64,000 nt of DNA. It comes from Hexactinellida sp. DTS-2022. Taxonomy: Eukaryota; Porifera; Hexactinellida. The notes beneath the pieces are model-generated. The model had not been told where the DNA came from. It did no database searches and worked only from the letters and a program-made list of their open reading frames with translations. The stretch spans positions 930,001 to 994,000 of the forward strand of contig JAPNXP010000008.1 in assembly GCA_028753945.1 (NCBI GenBank), written 5' to 3'. The position numbers and the translations under genes are program-made. Positions 1-10,779 of the stretch are shown piece by piece (positions within the stretch are counted from its first letter, which is position 1; each line of letters opens with the position of its first letter).

Positions 1-100
1 GCCATATATCCTGTATAATTTATGTCGGTTATAAGAACATGTCGGTTATAAGCACATTAAGTGCAATTCCCGACGATGTGCTTATAACCGGCATCCACTA
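1..100. mobile_element. pogo/Tigger-like MITE, truncated by window start
   Basis: Right-hand part of a short nonautonomous DNA element. It has alternating GGTTATAAGCACAT motifs in both orientations and ends in GTGCTTATAACCGGCATCC. A full relative lies at 47416-47589, where both ends and the TA target site are visible. No coding capacity. Confidence 0.6.
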
Positions 101-229
101 TATTACTATTTAATGGATTAAAACAAATAAAATAAAATAAGGAATTTGTGAGCTTAAATCAAACTCACCGTGGATAACATTGTTAAAATAAATAACTAAT
201 AATATAATTTATTATTAATACATAATGAA

Positions 230-478
230 TGAATGGTATTAAACTCAAGATGGTTTCTGATAGAAACAAACTTCAAATTTATCTACTGTTCCTAGTGACT
301 CGGACCAATTAACAAATGGTTCTTGACACCTTTAGGCGTTGATGACTTGGCGGAAAAAATCCCAAATTGCAGCTGTGCCGACAGCATGTTCATATGGAGG
401 CACTATCAATAAACCACCACCAAAATATAGTGCCACCAAAGGAGCATTTGTCGGCACAGCTGCAGTTTGGGATTTTTA
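230..478 (+). repeat. R1 repeat, tail part, with hairpin module 354-478
   Basis: This stretch matches the tail of R1 as seen at 14740-15200 and 58800-59400. It carries shared blocks around GATAGAAACAAACTT and GGTCTTGACACCTT. The last 125 bp form an inverted repeat: GCAGCTGTGCCGAC near 370 is answered by GTCGGCACAGCTGC near 455, with GGCACTAT and ATAGTGCC inside. It is followed directly by R1 head sequence. R1 has no coding region that I recognise. Confidence 0.6.
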
Positions 479-566
479 CTGAGCCGACTATACTATAGTA
501 TAGTGGTCCAGTTCTAATCTTACTGCCTTTATTTTTTATTTTTTACTGTGCCGACTATACTTTAGT
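479..566 (+). repeat. R1 repeat, head part (duplicated), split by hAT1
   Basis: Two copies of the R1 head, each containing the motif TGCCGACTATACT and a near-perfect 16-bp palindrome CTATACTATAGTATAG. The second copy is cut by the hAT element at 575-2384 and resumes at 2385 with GGCCCAGTATTGGAATCACTG. The uninterrupted order is visible at 13945-14000. Confidence 0.6.
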
Positions 567-836
567 ATAGTGGCCAGGGCCGCGGAGAGCCATCTGGGGC
601 CCCGAGACTGTAAAATTTGGGGCCCCAAATCTATTTACTGATTTCTACATTTTAAATTGCTTAGAGAATAATTACAGTGAAGTACTGAAAACACGGTTGA
701 GTACCCTGGATTTTCTTGCCAAAAGTGTTCTAAATATTCGTTTTCGAGTCAATTCCAATCCGCACCCCGACAGATCGAAATGTTATCAAACTAAACTATT
801 TATATGATTATTAGCATGCATATATTCAGCATTCTC

Positions 837-1561
837 TCAAAAGTAGGCCTTTCTGGCTTTTCTCTTAGCAAATTCATCTATAACTAATCCAAAGTCTACC
901 TTTCTGGCCACGTCACTTCCTATGCTAAGTACTGCTAGGTCATTCAGCCTTTCCTGTCCCATTGTGCTTCGAAGGTAGATTTTAATCAAGGAAAGCTTGC
1001 TAAAAGTTCGTTCACCAGAGAAAATTGTCATCGGGAGTGTGCCGAAAATGCGAAGCGCTATAGATATGTTGCTAAAAATCTCTTTTTGCTTGTGAATTAT
1101 GTTCAACAAGTCTATTTTGGCTTTAGTGTTTTTTCGCCAAAGTTGGCATGATGAATTGACTTCAGATGCAATATTTCACTAATAAGATCCTTCTCACAAA
1201 CAACAAAGAAGTAAAACATTGCAAATTCCTTACAAGATTTTGAAATTTCCTCCCCATTCATTTCCAGGTACATCCACAAGAAGCAAAACAACGAGTTGAT
1301 ATTCTCAGCAGTTTTAAAACACCGCGAAATTCCACTAAATACAGACTCCATAATGACTTCGAAGGTTTCTTTCTTAAATTCCGCAGCAACTGATATTGAA
1401 CTTTCAGGTTCATCATTTCCTGGAGTTTCATCAAATAAAGTTTTTGATTTTCTCTTCCGGTGGGTCGGAAACTCAGATGGAATGCCCATTGCAGAATCTA
1501 CAAGTTCCGATTCATTGAATATTGCACTCCATGAATCCTTAAGTTTTTTCAAATGTTCCAA
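837..1561 (-). pseudogene. hAT transposase C-terminal fragment (DUF4371/hATC type), frameshifted
   Basis: Two minus-strand open segments (1561-1112, then 1109-837) lie in different frames. The downstream one has the hAT dimerisation region: FGTLPMTIFSGERTFSKLSL followed by IKIYLRSTMGQERLNDLAVL. This is the pattern of the ZMYM1-like/DUF4371 hAT group. The upstream segment matches the linker before that domain. No catalytic Asp region or zinc finger is recognisable, so this is an N-terminally deleted pseudogene. The open frame on the plus strand (1296-1613) is an antisense shadow. Confidence 0.75.
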
Positions 1562-1642
1562 GAGTGATCTAAGGTTGCTGACTTCTACATCAATTGTAGC
1601 GTCCCGAGCTTGAGTTACCTGATTCGTGTGGTCAATCTCAAC

Positions 1643-1834
1643 CAGGGTATATTATAAGCCCATTTTTTTATTCCTAGCCCATTTTTTTATTCCTATTTTC
1701 ATTTTTTTACTCCCTTGAATAGTGAGTTTTTATCGTCTGATATCCATTTCAAGATTCCATTTCTACCGAAAATCCATTTTTTTATTCCACGAAAACAATA
1801 AAAAACATTTTTTTATTCCTTATAAAATACACTG
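1643..1834. mobile_element. hAT-type MITE with TSD ATCTCAAC
   Basis: A 192-bp insertion within hAT1. The ends are CAGGGTATATTATAAG and, inverted, CAGTGTATTTTATAAG. The perfect 8-bp duplication ATCTCAAC lies at 1635-1642 and 1835-1842. The interior is made of repeated CATTTTTTTATTCC motifs, like the subterminal repeats bound by hAT transposases. Confidence 0.85.
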
Positions 1835-2429
1835 ATCTCAACTAGAATCTTTAGCACATTGAAGACCTCTCTCTCCTTCTGCTCTCTCTCTGTTTCCTCT
1901 TCTCTGCTCCAGAATGGAATTTTCTTGGATGAGACATCGCAGTTACTAGTACACTACAATCTACAATAAAACGAACCAGAAATACTGTATTACAAGCATG
2001 CTTCGTTGTTGCGCTGATCAGATGAACAACAACTGCATTATTATGCAAACTGTAAGTAGAAAACAGACATGAAATTTACGCTCTGTGCGTGCTGTGCATT
2101 TATTAAATTAAAGAATTGCATTTATACAGCTATATCTTATATATTAAAACTCAATGATTTGTTTGTTTGTTTTTTTGTTTGTCCGAGTTGATGGAGGAAT
2201 TGGTAAGTGCTGAATGCGACATAAGACGAGATTGCGAGAGTTGAGGCCAGGCCCACCCGTCCTGGGTATAGAATACCTATATTGTGGAATTTTTCGTAAT
2301 TAGTCTTTCGAATCTTTGGGGGCCCCCTTGGAGCCGGGGGCCCCGAGGAAATGTCTCGCCTTCCTCGCCCTCTCCTCAGCGCTGATAGTGGCCCAGTATT
2401 GGAATCACTGCCTTTATTAGCGTAGGCCT

Positions 2430-2640
2430 AAAACAGTATTGTTACTTATTGATATCCCGTAATCCGCTAATGCTAGACACAGGAAATGTATTATTGTCGT
2501 ATAGGAAGTCATATTTTGGGAGTCCAACGGTCATATTGGTTTATCGAAAATATTTGTGGAATGTAAGTTATGCGATTTTCACACTCTTCCATATATGGTA
2601 ATATTGTTAAAATCTCGAGATTACTTAACTTTATCCATAT
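2430..2640. repeat. Fragment of P2-type terminal repeat
   Basis: Closely matches the long terminal repeat of P2 (around 31040-31210). Shared blocks include ATGTATTATTGTCGTATAGG and ATCGAAAATATTTGTGGAAT, followed by CCATATATGGTAATATTGTT. It is a diverged remnant with no partner arm in place. Confidence 0.6.
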
Positions 2641-3094
2641 GAAATTTATTATTGGCGAATGGGAAATGGGAATTCATATTTAGGGACTCAGTAGATCACA
2701 TTGATTTACCTAAGGCGTTCCCCTTAGCCTATATTATTATTTTGGCACTCTCCACAAGAGGATTGCCCCGACCCTATTTTGTAGTTTAGCTAATTCTTAC
2801 CTTTGACTTTATGAGCTCAGTACCATTTACGGAATACGAGTTAATTAGTATCTCATTAACTCAAAAAGTATCAAAGTAAGGCATAGAAAATGTACTATCG
2901 ATGAATAGGAAGTCACCTATTGCGGATAGATGAGGCGTAGTCTAGTTTACATAACAATTATAGTTTTGGTGTTATGGCTCATTTTAGGAAATATACATTT
3001 GCCTGACAACCGAGGAATGTGTCAACATTCCTATTATAATTTTGATATATTTTATTTAACTAGGTCTGGGTATCATCATGTACCAATGTTGAAC
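2640..3094. repeat. Old P-like terminal region interrupted by P1
   Basis: From about 2830 this matches 58050-58300 (shared motifs: GATAGGAAGT, ACCTATT, CAACCGAGGAATGTGT, CTGGGCATCATCATG-like). P1 inserted at 3095; the same repeat resumes at 7025 (ATAACGCGTTTAACT). The related copy at about 58300 lacks P1 and so shows an empty-site arrangement. The first 190 bp (2640-2830) are not identified. Confidence 0.55.
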
Positions 3095-6000
3095 CATAGC
3101 AATCTATATACTAAGGCAATGGCAGTCTATTGAATTTATGGACCATGGACTGCGAAGTAATGCTAATTTTGAATTACATTATGGAGGCTGTTTTAGCTAA
3201 TATTTTATATAAAACTAACTAACTAGAGTATATTTAATCATCCCTATCCTATAAATGCATTTACTAATGGTTCTGACAACATTCAAAAATATCATATTTC
3301 GTATCACCGGAATCTCTCAACTAAAATTATGTTGAAGAAGTAAAAATTGTCATAAGTTATAATAAAAATCTCATAAATACATGCTATACTTTAGTTAGTA
3401 AACTTTAGAGTCCTATCTTAGGGCTACTTTTTGTGATATAACCAAAGATGCGCATAATAACTATCATTTTATTACCACATCATAGCAACCCATAATTGTT
3501 ATTTACAATATTTATTATATATTAGCAATTTTGAAAATATTGTTGTTTATTCTACTAGTGCTTTGAATACCATTCTAATAAGATGACAACTTGTATTGTA
3601 CCTGGTTGTAATTCCAACTACCATAATCAAATGAAGTTTACTTCTATCTTTTCTTTTCCTAATGACATCGTTTTGCGTGAGAAGTGGTTCCGAGCGATAC
3701 CTAGGCCGCGAGAAGATTATGAGATGAACAAACATTTAAAGGTGAACTTTTTATTATTACACAATTTGAATTTGATATTCCTTATATTCATTTATATTTT
3801 AAGGTTTGTATACACCATTTTCATGAGGAGGACATTGAGAGAACGTTTCTATTCCATGATGGGACTAAGATGGTGGAGATGGTAAAGAAGAAGATCACTC
3901 TGAAGAAGTCCGCAGTACCATCTATCTTCCCAAACTGCCCTAGTTATTTGACAGATGTGGCTACAAAACCCCAAAGACTCTCATGGCACGATAAGGAGCA
4001 GAAAAGAGTTCAAGAAGCTTGCGAGAAAAGCCGCATTGATCATGGAGAAACTGAGGCTAAGTTTATCGTTTCTACTCTTAGTTGCATTTTTAGTAAATTG
4101 TATCTAATTCAACTACCTAATGGTTGGCTTACCCATCAACCCAATTTCAATACCATCATATTTCTTAAAATTCAATTTGATAATAACGTATCAACCATCG
4201 ACCGTTCTATTATTGTTGATGAAAATCTATTTTGCAAAGCTTTTTATAGGCAAACTTATAAGATTGAGTTATCTTGTCATACTCTCAATGATATTAGGTC
4301 ATTAGAAAATATCATACATGAAGTTGAATTATTTGAAATCAGCCATGATAACCATAATTACTCCAGTTCTTCAGCTACGCCTTTGATAAACCACATCGAA
4401 AATGCAATCCACAACATTTCTAGTGCTATTGATACATTAGAGCCCAGTAATTCCTCAGATTTGGAAATCGAGAGGGATTCTATGCGTATTCGTCTTAATT
4501 TTTTGCTAGATCAGTTGAAATACCTAATTGTCGATAAACACGGTCGCCGTTATAACATCCTCACTCAGGTCTTTGGTTTGAAAATTCACGGAATTTCTCC
4601 AGCTTGTTATCGTCTTATTCAAGGTTCTAATTGTCTAATTCTTCCACATGAGCGTAATTTATTAAAGATCAAAAATAGCATTGGCTTAGAAAGTGAGTAT
4701 ACTAAAATTCTTAAAGAAGTTGCTACCACATTTAATGATTTAGAGCGCCATGTCATTCTTCAAATGGATGAGGTTCACATTCGTAGTGATGCATCTTATA
4801 AGGGAGGTAGGGTAATCGGGTCGATTGACAATCCAGATGATCCACATACTACAGTCTTTTCGATTATGGTTTCTAGTTTATCGACCAAATTTTCTACTAT
4901 TGTTCGATTAATTCCTCTAGGTTCCTCTTCTGCAGAAACATTGTATCCAGTTGTGAACTCCACTATTCGTGACATTGAATCTTGCGGTCTTTCTGTTGAA
5001 GCTGTGTGTACAGATAATTATCCATTGAACGTGCGTCTATACAAATTGTTTTCAGCTGATTCGAAATTAGAACCAAAAGTACAACACCCATGTAACCCAC
5101 AAAGAAGTTTATTTCTGTTTTTTGATATCGTTCATATCATCAAGTCTATCCGGAATAATTGGTTAAATCTTAAGGATTATGAGAACACGTTCATTTTTCC
5201 AAAATTTGATGAATGTCAATTCAGTGCAAGAAAAGTCGTCTCCAATAAAAGTTTAATTGTTTCTATCCCGACTGCGAATATATCAATAGATCATTTTACC
5301 TCTAGCTCTACCTATCCTGTACTATGTTATGCACCCTTTCAAGACATCCGTAACTTGTTCAAATCCGATAAGTTTAATATCCTAAAACGAGCACCCAAAT
5401 TGACAGCTAAAGCGTGTTGGCCCTCTAGGTTAGAAAGACAAAACGTCAGTTTAGCACTGAAAATATTCCATGAAACAACATCTGCAGGTTTATTAGCCTG
5501 GAAATTGGAAAATAACATAGTGGATACCACTCAAACTGTAGAATTTCTTGATATAATGAGCAAAGTGTGGAAGATATTTAATGTAAATTGGGTCGGAAAG
5601 AATATTCGCTTTAAGGATGATTATTTAGCTCCAATTTATCCAGCAGATTTCCGTTTACAATATATAAGTAAAGTTGTCTCTTGGTTAGATAATTGGGTAA
5701 ATCTGCCATTTATATCGGGAAAGTTAACTCCGCAAACTTTTACCAGTTTTCGACACACATGTGAGGCGTTACCACTGCTGGTCAAACAACTTATCGAGAA
5801 CTGCGGGTATAAGTACCTTCTCACTGCGAGGATCCAAAATGACTCTCTAGAACACCACTTTGGTTTATATAGACAAATGTCAGGGTCTCACTATCACATT
5901 TCATATAACCAAATCTTAGAAAGCGAACGCAGACTTCAACTTTCGAACATATTAAAGGTGTTTGCTATAAAATATGGTTCCACTAACACTGAAGACAGTG

Positions 6001-7017
6001 TTTCCTTAAAAGAATATCTTGCTCAATTTTCGGATGATGTAGATTCCATAAGCGACGAACAACTCAGCTTTGATATTGAATTGTACATACATAAATTGAA
6101 TGAAATTTTTCTCCCAGACTTCGAGGTTTCTCAGATTGAATGTCTGATCTATATAGCGGGATATGCAGTCTTCTCTTACTTTAAAAAATCTAATGGGTGT
6201 CTATCTTGTCATAATTTCTTAACAACAGATAAACCTCTTGAAGTAAATAATGATGTTGGGTCCCAGTATACCTTGATTGATCTGGTGGATAGAGGCTCCC
6301 TGAAGTATCCTTCTTATCATGTGGTAAAATCTCTTTTTATATTGTATGAAACTTTTGTAAAGATTGATAACTGCGATTGCTTGAAAAAAGAATTCTATTC
6401 TGGACCATCCCGAAACTTGCTGGTAAACATATGTATGAACATTATTGCAGAGAGGAATAATAACGTGTGGAAAGATTGGTGCATATGTAATGTTTGGAAC
6501 TGGGATATTCTCAAAAAGCTTTGTGTAACTTGGGCAAACATAATCTTGTCAAAGAGGGTTCGTAATTACAATGTCGCCGTTTTAAAAAGGGATAATACCA
6601 AACTTAAAAAATACAACTAATACTTAAGTAATTATTTGTTTCCTCTAGATATACGTACTACAAGAAGTTTGTCAGTGTTTAGAAGATGGTGTGCAAGAAG
6701 TAGATGATCCCTGGCTGCTACGGACTGAATTTACTATGTTTTGTACTTATTTGTGTATTAATATGTGTAGTAATATTGGTATTTGTTGTTAAGAGTTTCC
6801 AATTAAAATTTACATGTTTCCAATTATATTTATTGTTAATATTGAGCTGGATATTACTATAAGTTGAACGTGGAAGAAAGAGCTATAATTCAGGAGCATT
6901 TAGTTGTATTAATAGATTAAGTAGCAACATATGAAAAGTTTGAAATTAGCATTACTTCGCAGTCCATGGTCCATAAATTCAATAGACTGCCATTGCCTTA
7001 GTATATAGATTGCTATG
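3095..7017 (+). mobile_element. P-type DNA transposon P1, complete, 75-bp perfect TIRs, 7-bp TSD
   Basis: The ends are CATAGCAATCTATATACTAA at the left and its exact complement at the right (ending TTAGTATATAGATTGCTATG). The inverted match is perfect for 75 bp (3095-3169 against 6943-7017). The 7-bp direct repeat GTTGAAC flanks both ends (3088-3094 and 7018-7024). The element holds one uninterrupted spliced THAP transposase gene. P elements of flies normally make an 8-bp duplication; here only 7 bp match. Perfect ends plus an intact gene suggest recent mobility. The insertion is inside an older P-like repeat. Confidence 0.9.
3583..6620 (+). CDS. THAP-domain P-element transposase, two exons (3583-3741, 3804-6620)
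   Basis: A predicted cut-and-paste transposase of about 991 aa, acting in the nucleus on the element's own ends. Exon 1 gives the first 53 residues. A 62-bp intron (GT at 3742, AG at 3802-3803) joins in phase to exon 2. The N-terminal THAP zinc finger is C2CH: C4, C9, C55, H58, with W36 and an AVPSIF motif further on. Without splicing the second half of the finger is lost, which supports the intron. The RNase H-like catalytic residues of P transposases can be aligned: D375 (QMDEVHI), D457 (CTDNYPLN), D733 and E736 (NDSLEHHFG). The D-x-x-E spacing matches the last pair in Drosophila P transposase. The C-terminus (DRGSLKYPS ... RNYNVAVL) is shared with P3, P5 and P6. No stop or frameshift was found. 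ATG at 3583 is the first Met just ahead of the zinc finger. Confidence 0.9.
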
Positions 7018-7024
7018 GTTGAAC

Positions 7025-7392
7025 ATATATAACGCGTTTAACTGTGTTAAAACAGGGCTTTAAAAACATGATAATTCGAACGAAAATTGACGATTACGTC
7101 ATCAAATGATGACATATTTCAATTCTGAAAGGTTCTATATATCATATTCGGATGTTCCCATATAGTTACAAAACATATTCAGGTCTACCATTACTAATAA
7201 TTGAGATAAAGAAGTGCCCTCTATTTTACAATGGCCTTCGACAGTATCCATAGTCCACATTTTGATAACACTAATAGGCCTTATTATAACGTAGGTCACG
7301 CCTAAGGTAATATTTTAATAGAAATAGTGCTCTACGTTTTTTTAAATGATTACACTGAGCAGGCGGTTTCAGAAAAGTGTTATTGCTCATTC
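7025..7392. repeat. Continuation of the old P-like region; no gene
   Basis: Similar to 58300-58600 (ATAACGCGTTTAACT, GATTACGTCATCA, AACGTAGGTCACG-like blocks), and so the right flank of the repeat into which P1 jumped. AT-rich with no supported coding region. Confidence 0.5.
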
Positions 7393-8191
7393 ATGGCCTA
7401 CTATATTATACGGCTAGATAAGTCAAGTATTTGCCATTTTATTTCCAGGCCAGTGTTTAATTTCTAATTGCTAGTAAATAAATCACCTATTGTCATGGAA
7501 TAAACAAAACTTAGGTTTTCAAATACGCTGGAAACATCTAAAATACTTTTGTGAATGATTTCTCATCAGATTTAACCACAATGACGTAATCAAATATACA
7601 TACCCATATATGGTAATTAATACTAATTATGAAGTAGAGATTGAAGTAGAGATTTTGTGAACATTAGCTAAATAAGTCCCAATAACGGTCATTAAACTGA
7701 CTGGGCAACATGTACGTCGTCAAACAGCACTTTTAAGACTTAGATTAAAATCTAACTATACATTTCAAAAAAATACAAAACATATGGTTTGATAACAATA
7801 GCATAATTATTTACTTACATTGACGTTGAAAAGAATTTGAGTGAAAGGAATGACATAATTTGTTACTGTAGTTAGTTTTTTTACAAGAAAAATGCATTAG
7901 GATAAAAACGGCAAAGTTAGATTCTCAAATTATCTAAAAAATTAACATTTATTTAACATCATTACCATATATGGGTATGCATATTTGATTACGTCATTGT
8001 GGTTAAATCTGATGAGAAATCATTCACAAAAGTATTTTAGATGTTTCCAGCGTATTTGAAAACCTAAGTTTTGTTTATTCCATGACAATAGGTGATTTAT
8101 TTTACGAGCAATTAGAAAGTAAACACTGGCCTGGAAATAAAATGGCAAATACTTGACTTATCTAGCCGTATTATATAGTAGGCCATGGCTC
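7393..8191. mobile_element. Foldback P-like nonautonomous element
   Basis: Two long inverted arms of about 225 bp (7393-7620 and 7966-8191) surround a 345-bp AT-rich core. The ends are CATGGCCTACTATATTATAC and its complement, resembling the P3 and P5 ends (CATAGCCTACTATA). The 7-bp repeat GCTCATT lies immediately outside both ends, the same TSD length as P1. No coding frame. It was probably mobilised by a P-type transposase. Confidence 0.75.
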
Positions 8192-9678
8192 ATTTAAGTG
8201 GCTGCTCTTAGTATAATTTGTGATTATTATAGAAATTAAGGAGACGTTTTCAAGTAACTGTAATAGATTATTCTACTCCTGCAGAGAATCGTTGCATAAT
8301 TTATCATATGGATGGAGTGTAACTTTACCAAATTATACAGTTACATGAAAGATATTAGCAGTGGAGCGGATTAAATAGTATAATAAATAATTATAGAATA
8401 TTATACCACTCAAATAATTATGTTCAATTTATACTCTGGTATAATTTGGACTTGGATACTAGGACAATAAATAGTATTATAACTGGGAGCAACGCCTGTC
8501 ATCAACATTACCTTATCTATCTTATCGTCCTTGTCTTAGAATTTCAAGCTATTTAGATGGAATCTTTATTCTTAGAATAACAAAATCCTTAAAGAATCTT
8601 AAATTATAGGATAAACCATCTAGATTTGTTGACCGATTGAATTAACTGCAGAAGCAGTTGCTTCACTGTTTGTAGATTCAGTAGTGTCCGCCTAATATTA
8701 TAAAAAGGAATATTTCATTATTATCAACATACTTTTTATATAATTATTACCCCCATACGATTATTATTACCCCCATACGGCGTAATTAGGAAAAGCTTGT
8801 ATGCATAAGAGTAACTACTGTAATAGCATTGTTTACACTGTAAAAGGCTTCTGTGATGTTCATAGGATTTTGATTATAACTGATTTTGGCCGTAACTTTG
8901 TCAATTGTTGTCCGATTTTTGATTTCTTTTGGTCTATCTTCATCATTTAGCGAGTTCTAGACGTGTCCATATAGCGTTTTAGCCTAACTCTACTAAATCT
9001 AGGAGGTGTTTATTACTGAAGTTGCATCCGATAGTCATCCGTAGGATATTGACCCGCATTGATATCATTACATTAATTATGATTGTAATATCTAGACTAT
9101 CTCGGTTTTCTCAATAAATTTATTGAATTGCTATATAGCTTATTTACTAATATTTTTGCTTGTCTAACTTGGATAATTTAGTAACTATGAAGTCGATAAT
9201 TATCCAACGTAGTTATGTGGAACCAATGTTCCCAAGATATTTCTAATTTCAGATCCATCCACTCTCTTTGTACGGGATACCTTTAGCAAAAGTAATGTTT
9301 AATCAGAACCGACTTAAGTTTAATTAATAAATAATAAGTGAATAATACAAAATTAATTGATAAAGAAAAGATTATTAAATACATTACTTTATTAAGAATA
9401 AAGAAAATATAAGTTGGAGTAATTATTAAACTGTGTCGAATAGGATGTAAAAGTAGAAGCTTGTCCCTTAGGTTTCTGTAACCACAATCTATATTCATAC
9501 ATCATACGTACATCCAACTCTCTAAGTGAGCAATTAATTAATGACTTTTAGAGCTAAATCTTCTACACTACTTTACCAATAACTCCAAGTAAAATACATA
9601 ATCTAGAAAGAAAACAAGTAATGTGTGGCCTCCTCCCCTACAGCTACAATCCAATCCTCTCCATTTATAATTTATATA
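8192..9678. other. AT-rich stretch without recognisable gene
   Basis: No coding region is supported on either strand. The only local structure seen is a short direct duplication of about 18 bp around 8746-8779 (ATTATTACCCCCATACG twice). The minus-strand open frame at 9283-9498 has low-complexity composition and no family resemblance. Confidence 0.6.
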
Positions 9679-9830
9679 CAGTATAATTCGGTTAGTGACC
9701 CCGTTAGTAGTACCCGGTTTATAGGTACTAACTTGTATTAACAAAGTTTGTCAATTTATATGCATTTCTATGTACTGTCAAATCGGTTAGTACGTACACT
9801 CCGATAATACGTACTAACCGAGTTCTACTG
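9679..9830. mobile_element. pogo/Tigger-like MITE
   Basis: A 152-bp element bounded by TA. The left end is CAGTATAATTCGGTTAGT and the right end, inverted, is CAGTAGAACTCGGTTAGT. A CAGT start, TA target and no coding capacity fit the Tc1/mariner-pogo group. Confidence 0.75.
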
Positions 9831-10110
9831 TATACTAACAGACCGCTGACGGCACTAGTATATTAACAGACCGCACTAGTATATTAACAGAACGCACTAG
9901 TATACTAACAGACCGCACTCATGGGCGGCTCGGCCGCACCCCGCACGGGTGATTCACCCGCGGGCCCCTCAACCGATTACAAAGAATTTAGGTAGGGGTC
10001 CGGGGGCTTCCAAAAAGGTGGGCCCCTAAAAGGTCGATCACCCGGGGGCCCCCAAAAGCCGCGCCGCCTCTGACCGCACTAGTATACTAACAGACCGCAC
10101 TAGTATATTA
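9831..10110. repeat. Short tandem repeat of about 21 bp, split by a MITE
   Basis: Units of the form ACAGACCGCACTAGTATATT are repeated several times from 9831 and resume at 10073, on the far side of the MITE at 9920-10072. Confidence 0.7.
9920..10072. mobile_element. GC-rich hAT-type MITE with TSD ACCGCACT
   Basis: A 153-bp insertion in the tandem repeat. The ends are CATGGGCGGC and, inverted, CAGAGGCGGC. The perfect 8-bp duplication ACCGCACT lies at 9912-9919 and 10073-10080. It is strongly GC-rich compared with the AT-rich surroundings. The 8-bp TSD can also be explained by TSDs inherited from the tandem units, so the flank match is slightly less decisive here. Confidence 0.7.
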
Positions 10111-10124
10111 AAACAATCTAGGGA

Positions 10125-10424
10125 ATGTATATCGAATGTCAAACATTTTTAACCTCACCTGAAGATATTCAGATTTGCAATGACACAAAATTTTCGTTAA
10201 TACATTTTCTAGATAAAGGTTCACTTAAATACCCATCAGAATGTGTCTATCAATCTGTGAGTATTATGTATGAAATATTTCTTAAGATTGATAATCATTC
10301 AGATTTAAGTAAAAGTTTTTGTGAGGAAGTATATACTACTGTCGCTAATTGTATATTATCAAAGAAAGTTAAAAACTATAATGCCATGGTTATCGGTCGT
10401 GATCATTCTAAGTTGCAGAAATAA
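10125..10424 (+). pseudogene. P6: C-terminal fragment of a P-type transposase
   Basis: About 99 residues resemble the end of the P1 protein: LDKGSLKYPS, MYEIFLKIDN and the terminal SKKVKNYNAMV...DHSKLQK. The zinc-binding segment between these motifs in P1 is missing, so the fragment is also internally deleted. No terminal repeats or N-terminal domains were found nearby. Confidence 0.75.
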
Positions 10425-10779
10425 AGTAACTAATTTTTAGATGCTTCTTCTAGTAAAAACGTTATAGTAGGGTCCTACAATAGTTTTATACTATAAGTGC
10501 ACAGTATTGAATTTACCTCTGTCGGACTTCCGGCTGGCCGATCGGCCGGCCGTACGCGATGGCCTGACTAGACCATTGGTGATAGAGATTTCAAATTTGG
10601 ACAGGAGATATAGAATCTCCAGGAGATGATCACCTCGAAGCCCGATTTCTCAATTTCGCTTTTGTTCGTCAGTTATATCGAAATTTGTGTTCTGGTCCAG
10701 TGAGTCTTAAATAATTCGAATTAGCTATTGAAATTATAGAGGTTGTATTCTCCTAAGGATGTTCTTTCTCTTTATCAAT
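10425..10779. other. No gene; contains a GC-rich palindromic patch
   Basis: No coding region supported. At about 10530-10560 there is a GC-rich palindromic sequence (GGCCGATCGGCC in the middle) that contrasts with the AT-rich flanks and may be a small MITE; no TSD identified. Confidence 0.4.

Larger units (their letters stand above)
575..2384 (-). mobile_element. hAT DNA transposon (hAT1) with perfect 8-bp TSD
   Basis: The left end is CAGGGCCGCGGAGAG and the right end, read inward, is CAGCGCTGAGGAGAG, which gives an imperfect hAT-type terminal repeat beginning CAG. The 8-bp sequence ATAGTGGC lies directly outside both ends (567-574 and 2385-2392). The element sits inside an R1 head copy. It contains a decayed transposase C-terminus on the minus strand and a second, smaller hAT-type MITE at 1643-1834. 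The 1810-bp length and broken frames indicate a dead, internally deleted copy. Confidence 0.85.

Noticed and set aside
1296..1613. Plus-strand open frame opposite the hAT1 pseudogene
   Set aside because: Antisense shadow of transposase coding sequence.
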